DNA of 64,000 nt from CAWKGV01 sp963849305 (GCA_963849305.1 CAWKGV010000002.1:248001-312000), one strand, 5' to 3'. Shown: positions 26,279 through 35,720, counted from the stretch's first letter. The notes: generated by a model from the sequence alone, not told the origin. Made by a program: numbers and translations.

Positions 26279-27169
26279 TCAACCCTTGGTGGCGCCGGCG
26301 GTCAGGCCGGCGATGTAGTAATCCATCAGGAAGGCGTAGATGATAATCGGCGGCGCCGAGGCGAGAATGTTGGCCGCCATGATCTTGCCCCACTCGAACA
26401 CGTCGCCGCGGATCAGGTCGCTGACGATGCCGACGGTCAGCACCATCTGGTTCGACGTGTAGAGATAGGCGAGCGGATAGATGAAGTTGCCCCAGGCGAC
26501 GGTGAACGCGAAGATCGTTGCCGCGATCAGGCCCGGCATCGCTACCGGGATGAAGATGCGCCACAGCATCTGCAAATAGCCCGCGCCGTCGATCAGCGCC
26601 GCCTCGTCCAGCTCCTTGGGGATCGAGCCGAAATAGCCGATCATGATCCAGGTGCAGAACGGTACCGACAGTGTTGGATAGATCAGCACCAGGCCCCAGT
26701 AGCTGTTGATGAGGTGCAGCCAGCCGATGATCTGGAACAGCGGGATGAACAGCAGCGAGGCCGGAACCAGGTAGGTCAGGAACACCCCGGTCGCGAGCGT
26801 CTTGCTGCCCCAGAACCCCATGCGCGCGAGGCTGAACGCCGAAAGCACCGAGATCACCATGGTGATCGCAACCACCAGCACGGTCACGATCGCCGTGTTC
26901 AGGTAATAGATCTGAAAGTTGTGGTAAGTGATCAGGTACCAGAAGTTCGCCAGGGTCGGATGATGCACGATCCAGGGCGAGCCCTGCTGGGCCGAGATCT
27001 CGCCGGAGCCTTTCAGGCTGGTGATCACCGTGTAGTACGGCGGGACCAGGAACATCACCACGAAGGTAGCGAGCGCGGCGTAGCTGCCGAAGAGCGCCCA
27101 CCGGCGCCGGCTTTGCATACTTCCGTGACGCCTCGCCGCCCGCGCTCGGCCGAGTGTGGTGGCGCTCAT
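26279..27169 (-). CDS. ABC transporter permease, MalG-like
   Basis: 296 residues, six membrane helices after a basic N-terminal tail. The cytoplasmic EAA loop is present as KELDEAALIDGAGYLQMLWR near residue 195, the contact with the ATPase. The start ATG overlaps the stop of the MalF-like gene (ATGA at 27166-27169), showing translational coupling. It belongs to the binding-protein-dependent sugar permease family (CUT1). The substrate cannot be deduced from the permease alone; see the binding protein and the lyase upstream. Confidence 0.92.
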   Translation of the reverse strand: MSATTLGRARAARRHGSMQSRRRWALFGSYAALATFVVMFLVPPYYTVITSLKGSGEISAQQGSPWIVHHPTLANFWYLITYHNFQIYYLNTAIVTVLVVAITMVISVLSAFSLARMGFWGSKTLATGVFLTYLVPASLLFIPLFQIIGWLHLINSYWGLVLIYPTLSVPFCTWIMIGYFGSIPKELDEAALIDGAGYLQMLWRIFIPVAMPGLIAATIFAFTVAWGNFIYPLAYLYTSNQMVLTVGIVSDLIRGDVFEWGKIMAANILASAPPIIIYAFLMDYYIAGLTAGATKG

Positions 27170-28105
27170 GCCCCGATCTCCTGGCTGCGCTTGTTCACGC
27201 CGCGGAGAATGAAAAAGGCCGCGACGGCGAGGATCGGCAACATGAACAGGCTCACCGAGGCGCCGAGCGGGATGTCGCCCGACTGGATGCCCACCTGGAA
27301 GGCGTAGGTGGCGAACACGTGCGTCATGTCCTGCGGGCCGCCCGAGGTCAGGATCCGCACGATGTCGAAGTCGGCGAAGGTCACGATCAGACTGAACAGC
27401 ACGGTGATGGAGATGATGTTGCGCATCATCGGCAGGGTGACGAAGAACAGCTTCTGCACCGGGTTCGCGCCGTCGATCGCCGCCGCCTCATAGAGCTGGT
27501 CGGGCACCGATTTCAGCGCGGCCAAATACATGATCATGAAGAACGGGGTGCCGTACCAGATATTCACCACGATGGTGCAGAACCGCGCGATCCAACCGAC
27601 GCCGAGCCAGGGCACCGGCCCCAGCCCGACCCCCTCCAGCAAGCCAGTTGAACGCCGAATAGGACGGGTCGAACATCCACCACCAGGTGAGCGTTCCGAG
27701 CGCCAGCGGGATCACCCAGGGCACCATCAGCAGGCCGCGCCAGATGCGTTGGTACTTGCCGCCGATATTGTGCATCAAGGTGGCGAGGGTGAAGCCGATC
27801 AGTGCCTTGAATATCACCGAGGTGATGGCGAACAGGCAGCTCTGGAAGATCACGAGCTGGAACGTGTTGCGATGCACCAGGAAGAAGTAGTTGGCCAGCC
27901 CGATGAAGGCCGTCATCTTCCGGTTCAGCAGGCTGAGATAGATCGCATAGCAGGCCGGGTACACGATCAGGCCGGCGACCAGCAGGATCAGCGGCAGGCT
28001 CATCAGGAAGGCAACGCTGCTTCGTCGCTGGGAGAAACGCCGCAGGCTGTCGCGGGAGCGCCGTGCCGAACCCGCACGCCCGACCACCATCGTGCCGTCA
28101 GCCAT
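27166..28105 (-). pseudogene. ABC transporter permease, MalF-like, frameshifted
   Basis: About 312 codons. The N-terminal part (FLMSLPLILLVAGLIVYPACY, then AIYLSLLNRKMTAFIGLANY) runs to YSAFNWL; at about 27641 the frame shifts, and removing one T from CTTGCTGG would give NWLLEGVGLGPVPWLG. The rest (YGTPFFMIMYLAALKSVPDQ, EAAAIDGANPVQKLFF with the EAA loop, DFDIVRILTSGGP) reads in the next frame and ends at the ATGA overlap with the MalG-like gene. Without this protein the importer cannot work, so if the shift is real the whole system is dead; its intact partners argue for a one-base sequence error. The gene is separated from the binding-protein gene by 351 bp with hairpins. Confidence 0.88.
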
Positions 28106-28456
28106 TGTTGCTCTCCTGAGAAGAGGCGCCGCGCTGCGTGGATGGGCGTGCCAGGGAGGAGCGCGGCTGGTCGCTGCCTGGCGCTTGCGGCGGCGCGGAA
28201 ACGCTACCCGGTCCCGCCATCTTGGACATGCTCCCCGACGCCGTCATGCCCGGCGCCATCCCGAAACCCAAGCCCGTCATCCTCGGCGGGTCTTTCCCGC
28301 CTATTGGGCGCAACCCCGGTCGTGCGGCCGGGGCTCGCCGTTCGCAGTGACGCTGCCGCGCCAGACACCTGAAGACCAAGCTAGCGGCTCGGTCCACCCA
28401 GGGCAATGCCGACTTGTCTGCCGCGCATGGCCCGGATCGATCCGCCAGACGGGTCG
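28106..28456 (-). promoter_or_regulatory. 351-bp gap with two hairpins between binding-protein and permease genes
   Basis: No gene is visible. Two G+C-rich hairpins occur in a row: GGCGGG-TCTTT-CCCGCC at 28285-28301 and CCCCGG-TCGTGCGG-CCGGGG (8-base loop) at 28314-28333. Neither has a U-run in the minus-strand direction. In sugar ABC operons such hairpins between the binding-protein and permease genes protect the upstream mRNA and lower permease expression; that role here is inference. The remainder shows no recognisable element. Confidence 0.45.
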
Positions 28457-29803
28457 TCAGTGCAGGAAACCCTCGAGCTGGTCCTGTGCCCAGGCGATCA
28501 CCTGCGGGATCGACTGGCCCCGCTTCATCCGTCCGAGCATCCCGTTATGCGTGGCGTTCTGATAGATTTGCACGGCGATTTCCGGAGGCGCCTCGGAGCC
28601 GGTCAGGCTTGGTTCGGCGTGGTGCCACGGGCGGATCGGGTAATTATACACAGTGCCGGGCGGCGGCTCGACCGTCTCCCAGATCTTGAAGTCGTCCAGG
28701 CCGGCGTAAGGCGGGAGGTCATAGCCTTCGACCACGCGGTCGCGCGCCTCCACTTGCTCGCGCTGCATCAGATACGCGATCAGCTCCTTGGCCGCCGACT
28801 GGTTCTGGCTGAACGACCAGATGCCCCAGAAGAAGGTCGCAGTCGGAACGAACCGGCCTTTCGGTCCGGCCGGGGCCGAAAAGGTCCAGCAATCCGCGGC
28901 GACGGCCGGAGCGTCGCGTTTCGCCACCGCCCAGGCCGACGGCGGATTGAAGATCAGCGCACTCTTGCCGGAGATCAGAGCGCGGTTGTTGGAGGCATCG
29001 TCGAAGCTCATCGCCTCCGCCGGCATCCATTGGACCAACTTCTGTGAGTATTCGAGCGCCTGATGCACGGCATCGGACTTGAGCTGGACGTTGCCCTCGG
29101 AGTCGATCAGGTTGGCTCCGAAGGCGTGGAACATGGCGCCGACCTGATCGATGCCATCGGTATTGGTGTTGCCCCCCAGACCCATGGCGAAGGTCATGTC
29201 GTTCTTGTAGGCTGCCTCGGCGTATTTCAGAAACGCGTCATAGGTCCAGGTATCCGAGAGCGCCGTGTGCTCGGGCTTGACCGGATACATCGCCTGCAAG
29301 TCGAGCCTCTGCTTCTTGAACCAGCTGATCCGGGCGCAGGGTGGCTTGGTCTGGGTGCCGGTGCTGGTCGGCACCGCGATCCAGTGCCCCTTTGGCCGGG
29401 CCAGGTACTCGGCGGTCTTGGTGACAGCGCCGTTCTTCTCGATCAGATGCTGCATCAGGTCATCAACCGGCGCCAGCGACGCCGATTCGTTGAAAACATC
29501 CCAGTTGAAGAACGTGAACATGTCATGTCCGGACTTGGCTTGCGCCTCGGCGACCCCGGTGGTGAGCAACCGATTGTTGTTGCCGGTGATGAAATCGGCC
29601 GCGACATCGACCTTGTTCTTCTCGGCCCAGGCATCGACCTGCTTTTGCATGATCTTGTTACCGTCGGGCACCCAGTGATCCCAGAAGGCCACTTTAAGCC
29701 TGCCGGCGGCTCCGGCGCCGCGGATGTGAACCAGCGGCAACGTGCTCGCGGCCACTCCCAGCTTCAGGGCGTGGCGGCGCGAAATCCCATTGGTCAGCGT
29801 CAT
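28457..29803 (-). CDS. Tat-exported ABC transporter substrate-binding protein (carbohydrate type)
   Basis: 448 residues. The N-terminus MTLTNGISRRHALKLGVAAS carries a twin-arginine motif (SRRHALKL), so it is exported folded, as is common for alphaproteobacterial CUT1 binding proteins. The mature domain has LKVAFWDHWVPDGNKIMQK, DMFTFFNWDVFNE, a WIAVPTSTGTQTKPPC segment, and ALIFNPPSAWAVAK with TFFWGIWSFSQNQSAAKELI, typical of family 1 solute-binding proteins (SBP_bac_1). The ligand is unknown. It is the second gene of the minus-strand run and precedes the permeases after the hairpin-containing gap. Confidence 0.9.
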   Translation of the reverse strand: MTLTNGISRRHALKLGVAASTLPLVHIRGAGAAGRLKVAFWDHWVPDGNKIMQKQVDAWAEKNKVDVAADFITGNNNRLLTTGVAEAQAKSGHDMFTFFNWDVFNESASLAPVDDLMQHLIEKNGAVTKTAEYLARPKGHWIAVPTSTGTQTKPPCARISWFKKQRLDLQAMYPVKPEHTALSDTWTYDAFLKYAEAAYKNDMTFAMGLGGNTNTDGIDQVGAMFHAFGANLIDSEGNVQLKSDAVHQALEYSQKLVQWMPAEAMSFDDASNNRALISGKSALIFNPPSAWAVAKRDAPAVAADCWTFSAPAGPKGRFVPTATFFWGIWSFSQNQSAAKELIAYLMQREQVEARDRVVEGYDLPPYAGLDDFKIWETVEPPPGTVYNYPIRPWHHAEPSLTGSEAPPEIAVQIYQNATHNGMLGRMKRGQSIPQVIAWAQDQLEGFLH

Positions 29804-29901
29804 TGAACGTCTCCCTTCGCGGCCGTTTGCCGCGCGTTGGTTGCAGCGGTTGCCTACCCGCGTTTCATCGCAGCCTAGAGCCGGATGCGGTCCAAGGGCA
29901 A

Positions 29902-31263
29902 TCAGGGTGCCTGAAGGACCGCGCGTGCGGCCGCGAGCACCCGGTCGGTGAATGCCTGCGCGCTACCGAGATAGCCGGCCGGATCGGTCAGCCGCTCGAT
30001 CGCCGCGCGGTCCAGCTGGCCCGCGATCTCGGGCTCGCGGGCCAGCGCCTCGGCGAGCGGGATGTGTTCGGCCAGCGCCGCGTTACAGGCGGCCGCGACC
30101 ACGTGATGGGCCTCGCCCCTCCCGAGCTGCGGTGCCAGGCCCATCATCACCGCCTCGGCCACGATCAGCCCGCCGGTCGCATCCAGGTTCCGCCGCATCC
30201 GCGCCGCGTCCACCACCAGCCCCTCCGCGATCGCGTGCGCGTGCAGCAGCGCGCCATGGGTCAGCACGAAGGCTTGCGGCAAAGCGAGCAGCTCCGCCTG
30301 CCAAGGCCCGGTGCCGCGCTCGTGGTCATGCGCCATCGCGCCCTGCATCAGCGGCACCAGCGCCTGCGCCCCTCTCGCGGCGGCCAGCACGTATTCCGAG
30401 GCGATCGGGTTGCGCTTCTGCGGCATGGTGGAGGACGAGCCGCGTCCGGCCTCGTACGGCTCTGAAACCTCCGCCACCTCGGTCTGGGCGAGCAGGATCA
30501 CATCGGTCGCGATCTTGGCCAGGCTGCCGCAGACCAGGCCGAGGAAGCCGACTGCCTCCGCTAGCCCGTCGCGCGCGACATGCCAGGGCGCGAGCGGAAT
30601 GCCCAGGCCAAGCTCGACGGCCAGCGCCTCCAGCACCGGGATCCCCTGATCGCCCAACGAGGCGAGCGTGCCCGCCGCCCCTGCGAAGCTCACTCGTTCG
30701 AGCCGCGGGCGGAGCTGGTCGAGGCGTTGCACATGTCCGATGAGCGGCTGCGCCCAGACCGCGCATTTCAGTCCGAACGTGGTCGGCAGCGCCTGCTGCA
30801 AATGCGTCCGCCCGGCCATCACCGTGTCGCGGTGCCGCTCCGCCTGGTCCGCCAGCGCCGCCAGCAGGGCGCGCAGTTCCGCGCGGATCAGATCCAGGCC
30901 CGTTCGCGCCTGCAGCACGGTCGCGGTGTCCATGATGTCCTGGGTGGTGGCTCCCCAATGGGTCCAGCGCCCGGCCTCCCCAGCCGCGCGCGAGAGGCCC
31001 CGTACTAACCCGACCACCGGGTAGCCGACATGGCGCGCGCTCGCGGCAAGCTCCTGCTGGTCGAGGTTCTCCAGCCGAGCGGCGGCGCCGATCGCCCTCG
31101 CCGCGTCTTCGGGGATGATGCCGAGCCGGGCCTCCGCGCGTGCAAGCGCCGCCTCCACGTCCAGCATCCGCTGGAAATACGCCCGCTCGTCGAACACCGC
31201 GCGCATCGCGTCGCTGCCGTAGAGCGTGCCCAGGATCGGGCTATCGGCGGGATTGGTCGGCAT
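29902..31263 (-). CDS. lyase of the fumarase/aspartase superfamily (PcaB-like 3-carboxymuconate cycloisomerase or adenylosuccinate lyase-like)
   Basis: 453 residues from ATG 31263 (MPTNPADSPI); the frame extends further but the added residues are unlike the family. The signature GRGSSSTMPQKRNPIASE is the flexible catalytic Ser loop of the superfamily; THWGATTQDIMDTATVLQAR and MAGRTHLQQALPTTFGLK supply the other active-site regions. Overall it resembles PcaB, which lactonises 3-carboxy-cis,cis-muconate in the protocatechuate branch of the beta-ketoadipate pathway, but no other pca gene is here. It lies 98 bp upstream of the binding-protein gene on the same strand, so it may act on the imported compound. 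Confidence 0.8.
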   Translation of the reverse strand: MPTNPADSPILGTLYGSDAMRAVFDERAYFQRMLDVEAALARAEARLGIIPEDAARAIGAAARLENLDQQELAASARHVGYPVVGLVRGLSRAAGEAGRWTHWGATTQDIMDTATVLQARTGLDLIRAELRALLAALADQAERHRDTVMAGRTHLQQALPTTFGLKCAVWAQPLIGHVQRLDQLRPRLERVSFAGAAGTLASLGDQGIPVLEALAVELGLGIPLAPWHVARDGLAEAVGFLGLVCGSLAKIATDVILLAQTEVAEVSEPYEAGRGSSSTMPQKRNPIASEYVLAAARGAQALVPLMQGAMAHDHERGTGPWQAELLALPQAFVLTHGALLHAHAIAEGLVVDAARMRRNLDATGGLIVAEAVMMGLAPQLGRGEAHHVVAAACNAALAEHIPLAEALAREPEIAGQLDRAAIERLTDPAGYLGSAQAFTDRVLAAARAVLQAP

Positions 31264-31443
31264 CGCATCGGCTCCCAACTGCGACGCACGGTCCCACGGT
31301 CTCGGAGACCGCGCAACGAGCGGGCTGGCACACAGGATCACACCGCAGGCCCGCATCGGGCCAGGTGAGTCCGGGCATGACGTGGTGAAAATTGGTTCGT
31401 GAGCGGTTCAAGGTATGCCCAGCGCGACCCCGGAGGCGCCGCT

Positions 31444-32673
31444 TTAAGCGGCGGCGCGCATCCGACCATCCAGCGGGCCGCGTTGCCGCTGCCGGCGCTT
31501 GGGTGCGGGCCGGGGCGCGGCGCGGGCCTTGGCTTCGTTCGGCGGCTCGCCTATCGTGCGCAGCTTCAATCCCGCGCGCCGTTCGATGGCGCCCAGCGCC
31601 GAATGCTCGGAGCTGTCACAAAACGAGATCGCGATGCCGCGCGCCCCGGCCCGGGCGGTGCGACCGACGCGATGGATGTAGCTCTCAGGTTCCACCGGCA
31701 GGTCGAAATTGACCACGTGGGAAATGCCATTGACATCGATACCGCGCGAGGCGATGTCGGTCGCCACCAGCACCCGAGCGCGTCCGGTACGGAACCGATC
31801 CAGCGACTTCTCCCGCGCCGGCTGGCTCTTGTTGCCGTGCAACGCCTCGGTCTCGATCCGTGCCGCTTGCAGATGCTCGGCGACGCGATTGGCGCCGTGC
31901 TTGGTCCGGGTGAACACGATCACTCGCCGCATCTCCGGGTCAGCCTCCAGCAGCCGCGTCAACAGCGCCCGCTTGCCGGCCGTATCGATGAAATGCACGT
32001 GCTGCTCGATGTTCTCCGCGGTGCGCAGTTCAGGCGCGATCTCGACGCGGTGCGGGTCAGACAGGAAGCTCCGCGCGAGCTGCTCGACCGAGGCCGGCAT
32101 GGTGGCAGAGAACAGCATCGACTGCCGCTCGGCGGGCAAGGCGGCCACCACTCGGCGGATGTCGCGGATGAAGCCGAGATCGAGCATCCGGTCCGCCTCG
32201 TCGAGCACGAAATGCGTCACCTCGTCGAGCCGAAGGTGCCGCGTGTTCATCAGGTCGCGGATTCGGCCGGGCGTGCCGACCACGATGTCGGGGCCGCGCC
32301 GCATCCGCTCCTCCTGCGGCCGCCGCCCGACGCCGCCCAGGATGACGGCGGTGGCCAGCCGCAGCCCGGACCCGAAGACCTTGATCGCGGCGTCGATCTG
32401 GAGCGCCAGCTCACGCGTCGGCGCCAAGATCAGGGCGCGCGTGCCGAACGGCCGGGCGCGGCCGGGCGTGGCGGACAGGTGCTGGAGGATCGGTAGCGCG
32501 AAGGCCGCGGTCTTGCCGGTGCCGGTCTGCGCGATGCCGAGCAGGTCGTGACCGTCCAGCAGGGGTGGAATGGCGTTGGCTTGGATGGGGGTGGGACGGT
32601 GGAAGCCCTGGGCGTCGAGCGCGCGCAGGATCGGCTCGGCCAGGCCGAGCGTCGTGAAGGTTGGAAGTGTCAA
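31444..32673 (-). CDS. rhlE: DEAD-box ATP-dependent RNA helicase, RhlE type
   Basis: 409 residues. All helicase motifs are in place: Q-motif region FHRPTPIQANAIPPLLDG, motif I AQTGTGKTAA, Ia PTRELALQ, Ib GTPGRI, II VLDEADRMLDLG, III SATMP, then IVFTRTKHGAN, VATDIASRGIDV and VI HRVGRTARAG. A short basic tail follows (KRRQRQRGPL), typical of RhlE proteins, which help ribosome assembly and RNA turnover. Transcribed on its own in the minus direction, separated by 180 bp from the lyase and 294 bp from the hydrolase. The gap upstream holds a hairpin terminator for the hydrolase gene and no obvious gene. Confidence 0.92.
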   Translation of the reverse strand: MTLPTFTTLGLAEPILRALDAQGFHRPTPIQANAIPPLLDGHDLLGIAQTGTGKTAAFALPILQHLSATPGRARPFGTRALILAPTRELALQIDAAIKVFGSGLRLATAVILGGVGRRPQEERMRRGPDIVVGTPGRIRDLMNTRHLRLDEVTHFVLDEADRMLDLGFIRDIRRVVAALPAERQSMLFSATMPASVEQLARSFLSDPHRVEIAPELRTAENIEQHVHFIDTAGKRALLTRLLEADPEMRRVIVFTRTKHGANRVAEHLQAARIETEALHGNKSQPAREKSLDRFRTGRARVLVATDIASRGIDVNGISHVVNFDLPVEPESYIHRVGRTARAGARGIAISFCDSSEHSALGAIERRAGLKLRTIGEPPNEAKARAAPRPAPKRRQRQRGPLDGRMRAAA

Positions 32674-32921
32674 AGGTTTATTGGTCCTTGGGCGCCGCGC
32701 GGCCGGAGCATGTGTCCGGATCGGAACGGGCGTCGTGGGTCCGCCAGCCCCGCGTAACGATGGGGCGGACCGGTTTCGGATGCGATATCCCGGGAGGAGG
32801 TCGCCCGCGAGATCGCGGACAGGCCGATTACGCGGTCACGGCATTATCGAAACCGCATATCGGCCCTGCGGCTTGGAATAGCAAGGAACGTTTTCGCAGG
32901 GTGGACGGCTCACGTGCGCGG

Positions 32922-32953
32922 ACCTCTCCCGCGCGGCCAAAGACGGGAGAGGT
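32922..32953 (-). terminator. hairpin after the HSL-type hydrolase gene
   Basis: ACCTCTCCCG (32922-32931) and CGGGAGAGGT (32944-32953) form a perfect 10-bp stem with a 12-base loop. On the minus strand it begins 14 bases after the hydrolase stop at 32968. No U-run follows, so termination strength is uncertain. Confidence 0.55.
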
Positions 32954-32967
32954 GCCACGTTCCTCGC

Positions 32968-33879
32968 TCAGTCGAACCCGAGCTTGGGGCGGACCCAGTC
33001 CGCCAGCCTGCGGATCGCGGTATCGGCCTCGGGCGCCACGCCGGCGAGGATCTGGAAGACGTGCTGCATCTCCGGCACCTCTTCGAGCTTGACCTCCGCG
33101 CCCACCTTGCGCGCCCGCTCCGCGAGCGTGCGGCTGTCGCCCAGCAGCGCCTCGTCGGAGCCCACCTGGATATACATGGGCGGCAAGCCCTTGAGATCGG
33201 CATTCAGCGGATTGGCGAGCGGGTCCTGGCGGTTGCCGTGCTCGCCGAGGAAAGCGGCCGCCATGCCCTGGATGATTTCCGGAGAAACGAGCATATCTTT
33301 CTCTTTGTTGGTCGTGAAGGTTTCGCCCTTCGCCTCCATGTCGCACCAAGGCGAGAGCGGCATGGTAGCCGCCGGCATCGGCAAGCCTTTCTCGCGCGCG
33401 CGCAGCAGCGTCGTGACCGCCAGCGCCCCGCCGGCAGAATCGCCGATCAGCGCGATGTGCCGGGGCTGGATGCCCTGGTCCAACAGCCATTTATAGCTCT
33501 TGACCATGTCATCGACCGGGCCGGGATGGGCGTTCTCGGGCGCGCGGCCGTAATGCACCACCAGCGCGCGGCAGCCGACCGCCTTCGCCACATGGCCGTA
33601 CATCCGGCGATGCGTGTACATCGAGCCGACCACGTAGCCGCCGCCATGCGAACAGAGCAGGACGCGATCCTGCGCACAGCCCTTCGGCGCCGCCCAGAGC
33701 GCCGGAACACCCCCGGCATCGACCTCGATATAGTCGATGCCGCCCGGTTCCGCGGTGATGTCGCCCCATCCGTCGAACAGCCGCCGCATCTTGTCGAGCG
33801 GCATCTCGGGATCGGCTTGCAACGCCGACAAAATGCCCTTGTAGGCGGTCTTCAACTCCTCGGCTTGCGGGCTAGCCAT
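32968..33879 (-). CDS. alpha/beta hydrolase of the HSL/esterase family
   Basis: 303 residues. The oxyanion motif is LCSHGGGYVVGSM near residue 73, the nucleophile elbow IGDSAGGALAVTTLL (GDSAG) near 143, and the acid/base region GSDEALLGDSRTLAER with the later MQHVFQILAGV supplying Asp and His. This is the bacterial hormone-sensitive-lipase family IV, esterases with wide acyl-ester range. AGGAGG precedes ATG 33879 at good distance. No signal peptide. It lies 13 bp after galM in the same direction, suggesting an operon, perhaps releasing acyl groups from a sugar ester; that link is inference. Confidence 0.9.
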   Translation of the reverse strand: MASPQAEELKTAYKGILSALQADPEMPLDKMRRLFDGWGDITAEPGGIDYIEVDAGGVPALWAAPKGCAQDRVLLCSHGGGYVVGSMYTHRRMYGHVAKAVGCRALVVHYGRAPENAHPGPVDDMVKSYKWLLDQGIQPRHIALIGDSAGGALAVTTLLRAREKGLPMPAATMPLSPWCDMEAKGETFTTNKEKDMLVSPEIIQGMAAAFLGEHGNRQDPLANPLNADLKGLPPMYIQVGSDEALLGDSRTLAERARKVGAEVKLEEVPEMQHVFQILAGVAPEADTAIRRLADWVRPKLGFD

Positions 33880-33892
33880 TGTTTGTTTCCTC

Positions 33893-35059
33893 CTATGGTT
33901 GGATCGGCGGAAACGGGCTATCGGTCGCGAACCGATAGATCGTGGTCGAGCGGAACGTCTCACCGGGCTTGAGTTCCGTGGTCGGGAAGTTCGGATGGTT
34001 CGGGCTGTCGGGGAAGTGCTGCGTCTCCAGCGTGAAGGCATCGGTCTGGCGGTAGGTGCCGCCCGAGGAGCCAACCACCGAGCCGTCCAGATAGTTCGCG
34101 GTGTAGAGCTGCAGGCCGGGCTCGCTGGTGAAGCAATCGAGCACCCGGCCCGAGACCGGATCGTAGCCGCGAGCCGCGAACACCAGCCGGCCGGGCGCCC
34201 AGTCGTTCAGCACGAAATTGTGGTCGTAGCCATGCACATAGACCATCTGCTCGAAGGCGCTGCGCAGACGGGCCCCGATCGGCGTCATGTGCCGGAAATC
34301 AAGCGGCGTGCCGGCTACGGGCGCGATCTGGCCGGTGGGGATCGAGGTGGAATCGACCGGGGTGTAGGCATCGGCGTTGATCATCAGGAGCTGGCGCTGG
34401 ACCGTGCCGGAGCCGTTGCCGGCGAGATTGAAATACGAATGGTTGGTAAGGTTGACGACCGTATCCTTGTCGGTTGTCGCCGCGTAGTCGATGCGCAGGG
34501 CGTCGTCGTTGGTCAGCGTGTAGGTGACGCGCACATGCATGGTCCCCGGATAGCCGTCCTGCCCGTTCGGGCTGGTCAGCGTAAGCGTGGCGGCGACGCC
34601 GTTGGCCACAGGTGTCCGCTGCACCGCCCAGACCATCTTGTCGAAGCCCACCGTGCCGCCATGCAGAGAATTCGGCGGGTTGTTGATCGGGAGCTGATAG
34701 GTCTGGCCGTCCAGCGTGAAGCGGCCGTTGGCGATCCGGTTCGCATAACGGCCGATCAGGGCGCCGAAATAGATCTTGGCGCCCTCGGTCTCGTAGCCAT
34801 GCAGCGTGTTGAAGCCAAGCACCACGTCGGCGAGCCGGCCGTCGCGGTCCGGCGCGTCGATCTCGGCGATGACGCCGCCGTAGCTCAGGAACCGCACCAC
34901 CATGCCGTGGTCGTTGACCATCGTGTAGATATCGACTTTCTGCCCGTTCTGCGTGATGCCGTAAGGGGCGCTGTCGAGCCTCGCCGCGCGCGCGGCTTGC
35001 GGCGAGGCGGCGGCCAGCAGCGCGGTGGCGAGAATGGTCGTTTTGCCTGTGTAGCGCAT
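33893..35059 (-). CDS. galM: exported aldose 1-epimerase (mutarotase)
   Basis: 388 residues with an N-terminal signal peptide (KTTILATALLAAASPQAARA). The GalM barrel has VVRFLSYGGVIAEIDAPDRD, a GRYANRIANGRFTLDG substrate loop, VNLTNHSYFNLAG with the catalytic His, and SEPGLQLYTANYLDG with the catalytic Glu. GalM interconverts alpha and beta anomers of hexoses; the signal peptide places this one in the periplasm, as in some Acinetobacter and acetic-acid bacteria. The start at 35059 (MRYTGKTT) fits the signal peptide, while longer frames add unrelated residues. Located between the hydrolase and flavin reductase genes, 19 bp after the latter. Confidence 0.9.
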   Translation of the reverse strand: MRYTGKTTILATALLAAASPQAARAARLDSAPYGITQNGQKVDIYTMVNDHGMVVRFLSYGGVIAEIDAPDRDGRLADVVLGFNTLHGYETEGAKIYFGALIGRYANRIANGRFTLDGQTYQLPINNPPNSLHGGTVGFDKMVWAVQRTPVANGVAATLTLTSPNGQDGYPGTMHVRVTYTLTNDDALRIDYAATTDKDTVVNLTNHSYFNLAGNGSGTVQRQLLMINADAYTPVDSTSIPTGQIAPVAGTPLDFRHMTPIGARLRSAFEQMVYVHGYDHNFVLNDWAPGRLVFAARGYDPVSGRVLDCFTSEPGLQLYTANYLDGSVVGSSGGTYRQTDAFTLETQHFPDSPNHPNFPTTELKPGETFRSTTIYRFATDSPFPPIQP

Positions 35060-35078
35060 GGATGGTTGCCTCCCTGGG

Positions 35079-35720
35079 TTATTCGGCCGCCTTGCGCAGC
35101 GGCCATTCATCAACCGCGATGCGGGGCATCTCGAACCGGTCGGTGGTGCGCGCGTACCAGCCGCGCCCATGCATCCGCCCAATCAGGTCGAGCTTCGGCG
35201 TATCGACGTAGCAGCGCACCGGGTCGAGCACGCAATCATCCTGAATGTGCATGGCGACGACCCTGCCCAGGATCACTGAGCGATCGACGCCCACCTCGAC
35301 GATCACCAGCCGCTCGCACTCCATCGACACCGGCGCCTCGGCGATCCGCGGCGGCTTGACCCGCGTGGACGGGGCGATGGTCAGCCCGGCCTCGGCGAGT
35401 TCGTTCACGTGTTTGCCAAAGTCTATGGCGGTGACGTTCATCTTCTCGGCCAGCGCGTTGTTGACCAGGTTCACGACGAATTGGCCGGTGCGGCGAATAT
35501 TGCCGCCGGTATCCTTGGCGTCCCCCGGCGCGCGCCCGCCGATGCCAAAACAGACGATCGGCGGGTTGCCCGAGACCGCGTTGAAGAAGGAGAACGGCGC
35601 CGCGTTCAGCGTGCCGTCGATGTCCTGAGTGGTGACCCAGGCGATGGGACGCGGAACGACGGTCGAGACCAGCAGTTTGTAGGCGTTCTCGGGCGAGGTG
35701 GTCGCGAGGTCGAATAGCAT
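35079..35720 (-). CDS. flavin reductase-like, FMN-binding split-barrel protein
   Basis: 213 residues from ATG 35720 (MLFDLATTSPENAYKLL). Family pattern: LVSTVVPRPIAWVTTQDIDG, then NAAPFSFFNAVSGNPPIVCFG (flavin pocket) and KDTGGNIRRTGQFVVNLV, ending with VAMHIQDDCVLDPVRCYV and LIGRMHGRGWYARTTDRFE. These proteins bind FMN and either reduce it for a partner oxygenase or act as flavoproteins. The last gene of the galM/hydrolase run in transcription order is downstream; this one is first. No monooxygenase is adjacent, so its role is unclear. Confidence 0.88.
   Translation of the reverse strand: MLFDLATTSPENAYKLLVSTVVPRPIAWVTTQDIDGTLNAAPFSFFNAVSGNPPIVCFGIGGRAPGDAKDTGGNIRRTGQFVVNLVNNALAEKMNVTAIDFGKHVNELAEAGLTIAPSTRVKPPRIAEAPVSMECERLVIVEVGVDRSVILGRVVAMHIQDDCVLDPVRCYVDTPKLDLIGRMHGRGWYARTTDRFEMPRIAVDEWPLRKAAE

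Noticed and set aside
29902..31263. purB (adenylosuccinate lyase)
   Set aside because: Overall pattern and context favour the PcaB-like branch; a housekeeping purB would normally lie with purine genes.
32914..33972. 352-codon plus-strand frame opposite the HSL-type hydrolase
   Set aside because: His/Gln/Arg-rich antisense composition and no motif, while the minus strand has GDSAG and HGGGY.
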